DNA of 64,000 bases from Selenomonas sputigena_A. Its GTDB lineage: Bacteria; Bacillota; Negativicutes; Selenomonadales; Selenomonadaceae. Position numbers and translations under genes: made by a program. Under the pieces are notes generated by a model that saw only the letters and a program-made list of their open reading frames with translations, was not told where the DNA came from and did not search any database. The DNA lies in assembly GCF_051603425.1 (NCBI RefSeq), contig NZ_CP194411.1, positions 1,550,001 to 1,614,000 on the forward strand. Reading direction: 5' to 3'. Shown piece by piece: positions 9,615 to 19,005 of the stretch. Each line of letters begins with the position of its first letter. Positions within the stretch are counted from its first letter, which is position 1.

Positions 9615-11439
9615 ACTGAACGAGCTGGTCTCCACGATGCGCGAGCTTGCCCTTTATGCGAGTTCCCTGCCGCAGGAAAAGGAGAAAGAAATTGCAGCAG
9701 CAGCACAGGATATAGCGACGGCCGCAGGTCATATCCGGGAACATCTTTCCTGCCTGCAGGAAGATGCAACTCTCTCGGGACGTTATCTGGAAAATATAGT
9801 CGCGTCGGCTGGACGTATAGGAAACGATGTTTCCCGCTATGCAACCCGCATGGCCTTTGAGCTCGTGCCGTTCATTTCAGAGCTTTGCCGCTTTCTTCCC
9901 GTGGAGCTTGGGATGCTGGATTGGGAGAAATATACAAGACGGCGTGAGGAGGCGTCGCACCGGCTTGAAAACTTTTATGTGCGGGAGCCGCGTTTTCGTG
10001 TGAGCATCATCCTTACGGCATTCAATAAATTGGAATATACAAAGATAGCCGTTGAAAACATTTATCGTCATACGGATTTCGAGCGTCTCGGCGTGGAATT
10101 GATCACGGTGAACAACGGCTCTTCTGATGGTACAGCGGAATACTTTGCGTCCTTGCCGAACGAGAAGAAAATGGATCTTGCTGTAAATATCCCGGGACAA
10201 CAGTGCTGCCATTATCTTGCCGAGGGGAAGTATACCGTGGGCTTTGCCAACGACGTCGTTGCGACGAGCCGCTGGCTCGACAACCTGCTCGCCTGCATCG
10301 AGTCGGATGAACGCATCTTTTGGGTTGTGCCGACATGTAATGCGGACGGTATCTCAAACAACCAGGGGACGGAAGTCTCTTATCAAAATACGTTTAGGGA
10401 TATGGACAAGATGCAGGTCTTTGCGGCGCAGCATAATCATGCAGACCCATCCAAATGGGAGGATTTCAGCCTGCTTATGCCGTTCCTGTCTATCTATCGC
10501 ACACTGCGGCAGCAGGAGTTTTCCCTCTGCGATCTCCGTTATGCAAAAGAGCTCCTCTTTATCGATGACGATCTCAGTACGATGCTGCGGCGTACAGGAT
10601 ATCGTCAAGTGCTTGCACGCGATACCTTTATGCATCATTTCGGCTCGGTTACGCTTGACGAAAACCGTGCAGTCTATGAAGAAAAGATGGAGGAAATGCG
10701 CAAAGTTTATCAAAAAAAATGGGGTGTCGATGCCTGGGATTCGCGCAAATACTTTCGTTGCTTTGAAGAAATTCTGCCGCCGATATCTGCAGGGGAGAAG
10801 ACCTCTTGCCTCGTACTGGAACCTCTTTTTTGTATAAGTATGTTCCGGGTGCTGAACCATTTCCGCAGGCAGGGAGCTGCAGGCGCACGATTTGTTGCTG
10901 CCGGGATTGATCGCCGCTACGAACCGGATGCAAAGCCTTTTTTTGACGTGTGCGTTTTTCGGGATTCTTGGTCGGAAGTCCTTGCGGAAATCGAGGGAGA
11001 ATTCTCTTTAATCATAAGCGGCTGCCTTTTGAACGATATGTTTCTGGGACATATTGAGCCGTTTCTTGAGAGGCTATATGATCATTTGGCTCCGGGGGGG
11101 CATATCATCCTGCCGGTGAGCAATCGCCGCAGTGCCGGCTTCCTGCAAAGTCTGCTGCGCTATGAAGGCGAGCCTTCCGCCGAGCACACGGCGTTCGAAT
11201 TCATGGGGTTCAGTCCTACGCGCTTGAAGCAGCAGCTGAAGAAAAATGAAAAGCTTTGCCACAGCAATATTGTGCGCATTCAGGAGGATGATCCATCACA
11301 GGTGAAGTTTGTGGAGAGATTGCTCGAACTCGTCAATGAAGAGATTCATCCGCTCACGGAGGAGCGGATGGAGGCTTTGCGCAGCGACTTGCAGGTGCAG
11401 TTGTTTTATTTGATCGTTTGGCGCCAAGCAGAGGATTGA
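9604..11439 (+). CDS. GT2 glycosyltransferase with methyltransferase-like tail
   Basis: The TTG at 9604 is preferred as start because AAGGAGAG lies just upstream; this gives 611 residues and a short overlap with the previous gene. Residues 1–125 are helical and possibly coiled-coil. Residues about 130–390 are a GT2 domain: FRVSIILTAFNKLEYT, VNNGSSDGT, and LFIDDDLSTML near its end. Residues about 400–611 look like a class I methyltransferase fold with the late strand (HLAPGGHIILP) but a poor SAM-binding glycine loop, so catalytic methylation is doubtful. A similar tail forms the whole of the protein at 31779. Alternative in-frame ATG starts at 9526 and 9571 lack good ribosome-binding sites. 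Confidence 0.75.
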   Translation: MKNKLNELVSTMRELALYASSLPQEKEKEIAAAAQDIATAAGHIREHLSCLQEDATLSGRYLENIVASAGRIGNDVSRYATRMAFELVPFISELCRFLPVELGMLDWEKYTRRREEASHRLENFYVREPRFRVSIILTAFNKLEYTKIAVENIYRHTDFERLGVELITVNNGSSDGTAEYFASLPNEKKMDLAVNIPGQQCCHYLAEGKYTVGFANDVVATSRWLDNLLACIESDERIFWVVPTCNADGISNNQGTEVSYQNTFRDMDKMQVFAAQHNHADPSKWEDFSLLMPFLSIYRTLRQQEFSLCDLRYAKELLFIDDDLSTMLRRTGYRQVLARDTFMHHFGSVTLDENRAVYEEKMEEMRKVYQKKWGVDAWDSRKYFRCFEEILPPISAGEKTSCLVLEPLFCISMFRVLNHFRRQGAAGARFVAAGIDRRYEPDAKPFFDVCVFRDSWSEVLAEIEGEFSLIISGCLLNDMFLGHIEPFLERLYDHLAPGGHIILPVSNRRSAGFLQSLLRYEGEPSAEHTAFEFMGFSPTRLKQQLKKNEKLCHSNIVRIQEDDPSQVKFVERLLELVNEEIHPLTEERMEALRSDLQVQLFYLIVWRQAED

Positions 11440-11474
11440 TTGGAGCTGCGTAAGGCGTATCGGAGGGAAGAGTC

Positions 11475-13658
11475 ATGGCGTTGATGTTGGAAAGCCGGGA
11501 GGAAACAAGCTATCGTGAAAATAGTGAAAAGTCCCGGCAACTGTTTTCTGTATTGCTGGAAAAGAGCAGGCGCGGTGAGTATGATGATGGATTCCTTGCC
11601 GTACTCGTCGACTATCAGGCGCTTTTTCCCGCTTCTGAAAACTTCGATATTTTCTATGCGCGCTATGCGCTCGCGCATGGCAATGCAGCAGTGGCGCTTG
11701 AAGCGGCGCAGAAGGCTTATGCCAAGAAAAAGTATCATTACGAGGTATGGAAGATTCTCATAGAGTGCTATAAGCGCCTCGGTGATATGCGAAACCTTCT
11801 TATTATTGAAGGAGTCGCAAGTCGTGTATATCGTATTCCGATTGATGTACCCATTGAACGGGCAAAGCTCAAGGACTCGCTTGACCTTCTGTCGCTTGCG
11901 ATGGGGACACCGATGCACGCACCTTACGTCATAGGGCGTGCGCACCTTGGGGAAAATGGTTTGGAGGCGCTGCCGGGAGCCTTTGTCGGGGAATTTTTGC
12001 CGAGTTTTGCAGAGACGTGCGGTGATTATCGTTATTGGAGCGGCATTTTTGTGGATATGTCGACCTTGGACGCAAAAGCAAGTCTCTTCGAACGGCTTAG
12101 GAATGAACCGGCGCTTGTGGCATCTGCGGAGGAACTGATCTTTGATGTCATGAAGTCGAAGCAAGTGGAGGCGCAGACTGTGGTTGATGTGCCGGGTGCG
12201 GGAGATTCGAAGGCGGCAGGGCGGCAGGATATCATCGTGCCGTTGGCCGGTACAGAGACGGGGCAGAAAATTCGTTTTCGCAATCCTTCCGTCGACGAAA
12301 TTTCCATGCGCCTTGGCAAATGGGCCTACAGTTTCTTCCGTCTTGGCGAGCGGACGGAGATCGAGTCCGCTGCCCCTTTCATTGTGGGGAAACCGATCCG
12401 TCTGGGGCATAGTCCCCGGCGCAGAAAGCTTGTTTTGCATCTGCTCGTTGACGCTCTTTGCTGGCCTGCCATGAAAAAATATCATTTTGAACAGATGCCG
12501 AATCTTATGCGGTTTTTTTCCAAAGGAGTCATTTTCAACAATAACTTTTCTGTGGCAGAGTATACATATCCTTCCCTTGCAACAATCGAAACGGGACTAT
12601 ATCCGCATCATTCCCAGATGTTCAATTCGACCTGCATGGGGGAACTTTCGCCTTCGTTTCTGACACTTTCCGAACAGATGGAGCGTCTGGGGTATTATTG
12701 TGTGAATGTTTGGGGTGATTCGAGCGGCATTTATAATGGTGCAACGCGCGGTTATGACAGGCTTCTGCTAAATCCCGGCGGTACCGGTCTTTATGCCTAT
12801 CGCGGGGTTCAGTATGCCATTGAGACGATGCGTGCTTTTGCCGAGTGCGATCAGTTTCTTTTTCTGCATGTACAGGACGCTCATCCGGCCACGTCGGCTA
12901 ATTGGCAGATGCCTTTGGCAACGCAGACATTGCTGCCTTTGCTCGAACGTCTCGATAAGACGCCTGAGGACGTGCCCAGTGTTGATCGCGTGCGTTCGCC
13001 CCTTTATGTTGATGCGATTCTTGAGGGAATGTGGCGTGTCGATCGAAGCTTGGGCGAGTTGTTTTCCTATATAGAAGAAAATTATGAAGAGGACGAGTAT
13101 GTCGTGCAGGTCTATTCCGATCACGGGGGGGCTGTGTTCAATGATACGATCGATTATATCAGTGAGAGTCTCACTGGTACGGTATGGATGCTGCGCGGTG
13201 CGGGTGTGCCGCAAAAGGGCTTTGTTGATGAGATGACGAGTATACTCGACATCTACCCAACGGCAGCGCATCTTGCGGGCTTTGCGCCGCCGGATGATCT
13301 TGACGGCAGCCTGCCGCAGGTTTTTGGAGGTGCGGGACGCGAGCACACGGTATCCTATTCGCTGTTTCCGGGAAAGCCGTACAGAATGGCTGTTCGGACG
13401 AAGACACATGAATTCCGCCTTGAATCTGAGGAGATTGTCGATGAGGACGGCTCGGTGGATCTCAGGCGGCCGAGACAGCAGCTTTTTTGCCGGGGTGAGA
13501 AACGGCGCGAGATTCGGGACGATGCACTTCAGCAAAGCTTTTTGGCCTTGGCGCGTGAGTATACAGCTGCTATGGATACGCGCGGGGAAGTTTGGCCGGA
13601 GAAGCGCGCCCTGCGTGCCTCCTGGTTCGGAAACGAGGGGACGGGAGGGGAAAGGTGA
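11475..13658 (+). CDS. sulfatase/alkaline-phosphatase-fold protein, paralogue 2
   Basis: A 727-residue paralogue of the gene at 5923. A helical, TPR-like N-terminal region spans residues about 15–115. The catalytic domain starts near residue 318: D326 in LLVDA, T364 in EYTYPSLATIETG, HVQDAH further on, then YSDHGG as the C-terminal metal site. The motif around T364 lines up with the sulfatase signature C-x-P-S-R…T-G-x-x-P-H, with Thr replacing Cys. No export signal is visible. CGGAGGGAAG precedes the start. It overlaps the third paralogue as TGATG, suggesting the two are made in fixed ratio. Substrate unknown; a phosphotransferase or phosphodiesterase is more likely than a sulfatase. Confidence 0.75.
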   Translation: MALMLESREETSYRENSEKSRQLFSVLLEKSRRGEYDDGFLAVLVDYQALFPASENFDIFYARYALAHGNAAVALEAAQKAYAKKKYHYEVWKILIECYKRLGDMRNLLIIEGVASRVYRIPIDVPIERAKLKDSLDLLSLAMGTPMHAPYVIGRAHLGENGLEALPGAFVGEFLPSFAETCGDYRYWSGIFVDMSTLDAKASLFERLRNEPALVASAEELIFDVMKSKQVEAQTVVDVPGAGDSKAAGRQDIIVPLAGTETGQKIRFRNPSVDEISMRLGKWAYSFFRLGERTEIESAAPFIVGKPIRLGHSPRRRKLVLHLLVDALCWPAMKKYHFEQMPNLMRFFSKGVIFNNNFSVAEYTYPSLATIETGLYPHHSQMFNSTCMGELSPSFLTLSEQMERLGYYCVNVWGDSSGIYNGATRGYDRLLLNPGGTGLYAYRGVQYAIETMRAFAECDQFLFLHVQDAHPATSANWQMPLATQTLLPLLERLDKTPEDVPSVDRVRSPLYVDAILEGMWRVDRSLGELFSYIEENYEEDEYVVQVYSDHGGAVFNDTIDYISESLTGTVWMLRGAGVPQKGFVDEMTSILDIYPTAAHLAGFAPPDDLDGSLPQVFGGAGREHTVSYSLFPGKPYRMAVRTKTHEFRLESEEIVDEDGSVDLRRPRQQLFCRGEKRREIRDDALQQSFLALAREYTAAMDTRGEVWPEKRALRASWFGNEGTGGER

Positions 13659-15802
13659 TGGAACGGAATATACGGGAAGTCTCCTCTTTAGAAGAACGAT
13701 ATTACCAGGAAAAGTGTGCGCGTGGTTATGCACTTTTTGAAGCCTTGAAGGAAAAGGAGGAGAGGCGCGAATACGATGATGCATTTCTCGCTCTGCTTGT
13801 CGACTATAGAGAGCTCTTTCCGCATTCTGAAAATGTGGATATTTTTTATGCGCATTATGCCATTGCGCATGGCAGCTACAGCGTGGCATTGGAAACGGCG
13901 GAAAGGTCGTACGCCAAGAAGAAGTGCCACTATGAAATCTGGAAGATTCTTATCGCTTGTTACAAGTATTTCGGCAATACATGGCAGCAGCTCATGATCG
14001 AGGGTATGGCAAGTCATGTATATCGTCTGCCGGTCAAGGCTGCGCTGCCGCGGGAAAGGCTTCAGGAGTACCTTGATCTTCTGTCGCTTGCCACAGGAGA
14101 ACCTGTCTATGCACCTCTGGCGAAAAGTCGGACACATTTTGAGAATGGTGCGTTGACAGAAAGCTGCGGTGTTTTTGCAGGAGAGTTTTTGCCGTCTCTG
14201 CGTGAAGTGCAGGACGTCTATCGCTATTGGGTCGGCGCTTATATCGGGCGCGGCGGTTTGGACAACAAGGGGAGACTGCTGGAAATACTCAAAGATGATT
14301 CACGTTTTTGCGCTATGGGAGGAGCGGATTTCGTGTTCGATATCATGAAGTCGCGCCTTGTGTCAGATCATGTCGCCATAGATGAAGGATGTGAGGTTCT
14401 CGTGCCGCTCATCGGTACGAAGGAGAGCCAGGAGATTCACTTTTCAGGAGAAAAGCTGGAAACGAATGCCGCATTTCTCGGCAAATGGGCCACGAGCTTT
14501 TACCGGATCGGTGAAAAGACGCAAATCACTTCCTGCGAGCCGTTTCTTATGGGGGAGCCCATCCCGCTGCTGCATAGTTCCCGGCGTAAAAAGTTCGTTT
14601 TGCACATTTTGGCTGACGGTCTTTGCTGGACGGCGATGAAACAGCACGGCTTTTCCTTGATGCCGAATCTCATGAAATTCTTCCTGAAGGGCATCATTTT
14701 TAATAATCATTTTTCTGTGGCAGAGTATACGTACCCTTCGCTGGCAACGATTGAGACAGGATGCCATCTGCATCGCCTGCAAACGTTCAACTCTACTTGC
14801 ATGAACGAGCTGGATGAGGGCTATGTCACGTTGTCGGAGCAGATGAAAAGGCTTGGCTACTATTGTACAAGTCTTTTGGGCGATGGCAGCGGCATATATA
14901 ACGGCGTGACGCGCGGTCACGACCGCCTCCTCGTCAACGCCTGGGAGCTTTCCGCCCACGAAGGCATGGAACGGACGATTCAAAGCCTCAAAGCATTTGC
15001 CGAATGTGACAGTTTCTTATTTCTGCACTTTACCGATACGCATCCGTGGCCCTCATGCTCTGTGCAGCTGCCGCTTTCTACGCAGACCGGTGCAGCGCTT
15101 GCTGAGCGCATAAAAGGCGCAGGCGCAGCCGTGCCGAGCGTGTATTTGCCGCATGAACCGCTTTTTGCAGCGGCCGCACGTGAAAGCATGGCTTCTGTCG
15201 ACCAAAACCTAGGCATGCTGTTTTCCTATATCGAGGAAAATTACGCAGAAGACGAGTATATCGTGCAGCTTTACTCGGATCATGGCTCTGCCGTACTCGT
15301 TGATGAGCCGCCGTATCTCATGGGAACGGCACAGACAGGAGCTTCCTGGATGCTGCGCGGCGCGGGTGTGCCGCAGAAGGGGCTTGTCGATGAGCTGACG
15401 AGTGCATTGGACATTTATCCGGCTGCAGCACGGCTCGTTGGTTTTGAGGTTCCTGCAGGATTGGACGGCAATCTGCCGGAGATCCTAGGAGGAAAACAGC
15501 GGGAATATGTCGTCAGCAACTCGATCTTTCCCGGGCAAACCTATAAGCTTTGCATACGTACAGCAGAATATGAATTCCGGTTGGAATCGCAGGAGGTTGT
15601 CGATGAGGACGGCGGTGTTGATTTGCGCCGGCCAAAGATGCAGCTTTTCCGCCGCACAGACACGGCGCGGGAAATCGAGGACGGGGCGATGCTGGGACGT
15701 TTTCTTTCTGTCGCGCGGCAGCATACGGCGTCGTTTGATACGCGCGGAGAGATTTGGCCGGAGAAGCGCGCCTTGCGCAAGTCGTGGTATCCGGGGGCAT
15801 AA
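13658..15802 (+). CDS. sulfatase/alkaline-phosphatase-fold protein, paralogue 3
   Basis: A 714-residue protein most similar to paralogue 2 and sharing the same layout. A TPR-like N-terminal region (residues about 20–120) is followed by a middle region and the catalytic domain with D320 (LADG), T358 (EYTYPSLATIETG), HFTDTH and YSDHG. The end (EKRALRKSW) matches that of paralogue 2, which points to recent tandem duplication. The start at 13658 overlaps the previous stop and follows GGGAGGGGAAAGG; an upstream in-frame ATG at 13592 would lie well inside paralogue 2. It is followed by an AT-rich gap of about 100 bp, the longest break in this part of the island, before the NeuB-like gene. Confidence 0.75.
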   Translation: MERNIREVSSLEERYYQEKCARGYALFEALKEKEERREYDDAFLALLVDYRELFPHSENVDIFYAHYAIAHGSYSVALETAERSYAKKKCHYEIWKILIACYKYFGNTWQQLMIEGMASHVYRLPVKAALPRERLQEYLDLLSLATGEPVYAPLAKSRTHFENGALTESCGVFAGEFLPSLREVQDVYRYWVGAYIGRGGLDNKGRLLEILKDDSRFCAMGGADFVFDIMKSRLVSDHVAIDEGCEVLVPLIGTKESQEIHFSGEKLETNAAFLGKWATSFYRIGEKTQITSCEPFLMGEPIPLLHSSRRKKFVLHILADGLCWTAMKQHGFSLMPNLMKFFLKGIIFNNHFSVAEYTYPSLATIETGCHLHRLQTFNSTCMNELDEGYVTLSEQMKRLGYYCTSLLGDGSGIYNGVTRGHDRLLVNAWELSAHEGMERTIQSLKAFAECDSFLFLHFTDTHPWPSCSVQLPLSTQTGAALAERIKGAGAAVPSVYLPHEPLFAAAARESMASVDQNLGMLFSYIEENYAEDEYIVQLYSDHGSAVLVDEPPYLMGTAQTGASWMLRGAGVPQKGLVDELTSALDIYPAAARLVGFEVPAGLDGNLPEILGGKQREYVVSNSIFPGQTYKLCIRTAEYEFRLESQEVVDEDGGVDLRRPKMQLFRRTDTAREIEDGAMLGRFLSVARQHTASFDTRGEIWPEKRALRKSWYPGA

Positions 15803-15901
15803 TGTGGTTAAGAAAATGGAAAATATTACGATATAAAAACGATAGGATGTGTTTAGGCATTATGCCTTGAACGTGGGTTTTGCAGGATGGAGCGTGTATA
15901 T

Positions 15902-16741
15902 ATGAAGAATGGAACTAAGAAAGTTTTTTTTATTGCTGAAATCGGTATCAATCACAACGGCGACATGAAGCTGGCCAAGGAACTGATCGACGTATCGGTC
16001 GATGCGGGCTGTGATGCCGTGAAATTCCAGAAACGCACGGTTGACAAGGTCTATACGGCGGAATACCTTGCGGAACCACGGGAAAGCCCATGGGGAACGA
16101 CGCAGCGCGAGCAGAAGGAAGGGCTTGAGTTCGGTCTTGAGGAGTACCGGGAGATCGACCGTTACTGCAAGGAAAAGGGTATTGAATGGTTCGCTTCGGT
16201 CTGGGATCTCGATTCGCAGTTTTTCCTGCGCCAGTTTGATCTCAAGTACAACAAGGTGGCGTCGGCGATGCTCGGCAACATGGAACTTCTCGAGGAAATG
16301 GCGAAAGAAGGCCGTTACACATATATATCCACGGGCATGAGCACATGGGAAGAGGTGGATGCCGCCATCGAAGTTTTCCGCCGCCATGCGTGCCCCTTCG
16401 AGGTACTGCACTGCAACAGCACGTACCCGATGGCGGTTGAGGATGCGAATCTTCTTTTGATTCCGGAACTGCGCGCGCGCTATGATGCGCCGGTCGGTTT
16501 CAGCAGCCATGAGACTGGTTATGTGGCGACGCTTGGCGCCGTGGCGTTGGGCGCAACGTCGATCGAGCGCCATATCACGCTGGATACGGGAATGTATGGA
16601 TCGGACCAGAAGGCTTCCATCGAGCCCGGCCCTTTGAAGCAGCTTGTGGCGGATATCCGTGCGATGGAGTCTGCGCTTGGCACGGGCAAGAAGACGCTGA
16701 GCCCGGCGGAGATGGCCGTGCGCAAGAAGCTTCGGGGTTGA
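15902..16741 (+). CDS. NeuB-family 2-keto-3-deoxy acid synthase lacking the SAF domain
   Basis: A protein of about 279 residues that matches only the TIM-barrel part of N-acetylneuraminate/legionaminate synthases, which condense PEP with an aldose to make a nonulosonic acid. Family features seen are FFIAEIGINHNGD at the N-terminus, CDAVKFQKRT, HCNSTYPM, GFSSHE and ERHITLD. Usual NeuB or SpsE proteins run to about 340–370 residues and end in an antifreeze-like SAF domain that caps the partner active site in the dimer; it is absent here. A start at 15887 is possible, but the ATG at 15902 is better placed relative to the purine-rich stretch. The gap upstream contains AGGCAT-t-ATGCCT, a short dyad. 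No NeuC or CMP-sugar synthetase is seen in the window. Confidence 0.8.
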   Translation: MKNGTKKVFFIAEIGINHNGDMKLAKELIDVSVDAGCDAVKFQKRTVDKVYTAEYLAEPRESPWGTTQREQKEGLEFGLEEYREIDRYCKEKGIEWFASVWDLDSQFFLRQFDLKYNKVASAMLGNMELLEEMAKEGRYTYISTGMSTWEEVDAAIEVFRRHACPFEVLHCNSTYPMAVEDANLLLIPELRARYDAPVGFSSHETGYVATLGAVALGATSIERHITLDTGMYGSDQKASIEPGPLKQLVADIRAMESALGTGKKTLSPAEMAVRKKLRG

Positions 16742-16744
16742 GCC

Positions 16745-17218
16745 GTGGGAAAGATACGTTATGTTTTTGCCGATATCGACGGTGTTTTGACGGATGGTAC
16801 GGTGCGCTTCGACGAAAAAGGGCGCGAGAGCAAGGCAATTTCTTATCGCGATCTGGACGCCATCGGTATTGGGCGAAAGGGCGGGCTGGAATTTGCTTTT
16901 GTGACGGGCGAGGATACGCCCATCGCCCACTTTATCGCAAAACGCTTCGGCGTCAAGGAGGCTGTTTTCGGCGCAAAGGATAAGGGTGTGTCCGTGCGCG
17001 CTTTGCTCGAAAAATTGCGGCTTTCTCCTGAGGAAATCTGCTATATCGGCGATTCGGCGCGCGACATCCCGGCAATCGAACTGGCGGGGATTGGTGCGAC
17101 GGTGCAGGACGGGGTTCTTGCTGCCCGCCGCGTTGCTGATATTGTAACGGAATGCCGCGGCGGCGCCGGGGCTCTTTTGGAATTGGTGGAGCTGCTTTTG
17201 GAAAGGAACCGAGAATGA
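16745..17218 (+). CDS. KdsC-like HAD phosphatase
   Basis: A 157-residue HAD-superfamily phosphatase of the KdsC type, which removes the phosphate from KDO-8-phosphate or nonulosonate-9-phosphate. The signature DIDGVLTDG carries the nucleophile Asp and the acid/base Asp. FVTGED is motif II, the Lys in GAKDKG is motif III and IGDSARDIPA is motif IV. The start is a GTG at 16745, three bases after the previous stop; no ATG lies before the motif. With the NeuB-like enzyme directly upstream, the expected substrate is the phosphorylated condensation product. The neighbouring pair lacks an epimerase and an activating enzyme, so the final sugar is uncertain. Confidence 0.8.
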   Translation: MGKIRYVFADIDGVLTDGTVRFDEKGRESKAISYRDLDAIGIGRKGGLEFAFVTGEDTPIAHFIAKRFGVKEAVFGAKDKGVSVRALLEKLRLSPEEICYIGDSARDIPAIELAGIGATVQDGVLAARRVADIVTECRGGAGALLELVELLLERNRE

Positions 17219-19005
17219 AATTATCGGATTATGTCATGCAGTTTCTCGTGGAGCATGGTGCTCCTGTCGTATTCATGCTGCCGGGCGGCGGTTGTATGCA
17301 CCTCGTCGACTCGCTTGGGCATACGCAGGGGCTTCGGTATGTTCCATGCCTGCATGAGCAGGCGGCTGCCATAGCGGCGGAGAGTTATGCCCAGAATACG
17401 GGCGGGATTGGAGCTGCGCTTGTGACCACAGGCCCCGGCGGTACGAATGCCGTTACGGGACTTGCTGCTGCATGGATTGATTCGACGCCGGTTCTTTTCT
17501 TTTCGGGGCAGGTCAAGCGCAGTGACCGTCTCGGCACGAGCGGCGTGCGTCAGCTTGGCTCGCAGGAAGTCGATATTGTGCCTGTGGTGCAGAGCCTGAC
17601 GAAGTATGCCGTGACCGTTATGGAGCCGCTTGATATTCGTTATGAGCTTGAAAAAGCGTATCATCTGGCGATGACGGGGCGGCGCGGTCCCGTTTGGCTC
17701 GACATCCCGCTTGACGTGCAGGCGGCTGAGATCGATGAGCGCCTTCTGCGCGGCTATACACCGCCGCAGGAGGCATCGGGTTCGTTGACGGAGGAGGAGC
17801 TCCTTGAGGTGCAGCGCCTTTTGGAAGCGGCAAAGCGTCCCGTCCTGCTCGTGGGCAATGGTGCGCGTGCCGGCGGGGAAGAATCGCTGCGACGCTTCAT
17901 GGAAAAGACAGGCATCCCCGTGCTCCTGACATGGAAGAGCATCGACCTCCTGGCGCATGATGATGCGCAGTATTATGGCTGCCCGGGCGGCATGGGGCAT
18001 CGGGCGGCGAATTTCATCCTGCAGAATGCCGACTGCCTGTTTATTTTGGGCAGCCGGCTTGACAGCAGCCTTACGGCATGGAATCATAAGAATTTTGCGC
18101 CGCGGGCAAAGAAGATCATGCTCGATATCGACGTGCATGAAATCGATAAAATGCAGATGGATATCACTTTGAAACTTATTGCTGACATCAAGGAGGCACT
18201 GCCCCAACTCGCTGCCCGGTCCTATGCGATGGAGGCGGCACTGGCCGATTGGCTCGGTTATTGCCGCCGCATGAAGGAGAAGTATCCTGCGGTCAGTGCG
18301 GAGATGTACGCAGAAAAGGACTTTGTGAACGCCCACTGCTTTATCGAAGCGCTTTCCGAGGCTCTTACCAAGGACGATGTACTTGTGCCGGAAAGCTCGG
18401 GCTCTGCGGGTGAGATCACATACCAGGCGCTGCGCGTCAAGAAAGGACAGCGTGTGCGAAATGCGGCAGGGCTTGGTTCCATGGGCTTCGGCGTGCCCTA
18501 TGCCATTGGTGCGTGTCTTGCAGCCGATGGACGCCGCACCGTGCTGGTTGACGGCGACGGCGCTTTCCAGCTCAATATCCAGGAGCTGGCAACTATTGCG
18601 CTGCATCGTCTGCCCATCAAGATTTTCCTTTGGATGAACGGCGGTTATGCGAGCATCATGGGCACGCAGCGCAATTACTTTGACGGGGCCTATGTGGCAG
18701 CAAACCGTGAGAGCGGCCTCGCGATTCCTGATGTGGGCGCCGTGGCTGCTGCCTATGGTTTCCAAGTCTTTCGTATGGAACATGCGGCGGAGATGAAGCC
18801 GTGCATTGCGGAGGCTCTTGCCGCCGAGGGGCCTGTGCTCGTGCTCGTCAGGACGTCCCCCATGGAGACGGCAAGCCCGCGTGCCAAGTCGGAAAAACTG
18901 CCGAACGGCTCGATGGTCTCGAAGCCGTTGGAAGACATGTGGCCCTATCTTCCGCCGGAGGAAGTCGCGGCGAATATGATGGCAGGAAAAGAGGTAGAGA
19001 TTTGA
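17215..19005 (+). CDS. acetolactate-synthase-like ThDP enzyme
   Basis: A 596-residue thiamine diphosphate enzyme with all three domains of the acetohydroxyacid synthase/pyruvate oxidase family: an N-terminal pyrimidine-binding domain with the catalytic Glu in HEQAA, a central domain, and a C-terminal diphosphate-binding domain with the GDGAFQ motif. Phosphonopyruvate decarboxylases are much shorter (about 380 residues). YerE, which transfers a two-carbon acetyl unit to C4 of CDP-4-keto-3,6-dideoxyglucose in yersiniose synthesis, is of this type. The CDP-dideoxyhexose genes are all in this island, so a YerE-like role is attractive; phosphonopyruvate decarboxylation is a second possibility. The ATG at 17215 overlaps the upstream stop as ATGA and was chosen over one at 17152 inside the phosphatase gene. 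Confidence 0.8.
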   Translation: MKLSDYVMQFLVEHGAPVVFMLPGGGCMHLVDSLGHTQGLRYVPCLHEQAAAIAAESYAQNTGGIGAALVTTGPGGTNAVTGLAAAWIDSTPVLFFSGQVKRSDRLGTSGVRQLGSQEVDIVPVVQSLTKYAVTVMEPLDIRYELEKAYHLAMTGRRGPVWLDIPLDVQAAEIDERLLRGYTPPQEASGSLTEEELLEVQRLLEAAKRPVLLVGNGARAGGEESLRRFMEKTGIPVLLTWKSIDLLAHDDAQYYGCPGGMGHRAANFILQNADCLFILGSRLDSSLTAWNHKNFAPRAKKIMLDIDVHEIDKMQMDITLKLIADIKEALPQLAARSYAMEAALADWLGYCRRMKEKYPAVSAEMYAEKDFVNAHCFIEALSEALTKDDVLVPESSGSAGEITYQALRVKKGQRVRNAAGLGSMGFGVPYAIGACLAADGRRTVLVDGDGAFQLNIQELATIALHRLPIKIFLWMNGGYASIMGTQRNYFDGAYVAANRESGLAIPDVGAVAAAYGFQVFRMEHAAEMKPCIAEALAAEGPVLVLVRTSPMETASPRAKSEKLPNGSMVSKPLEDMWPYLPPEEVAANMMAGKEVEI

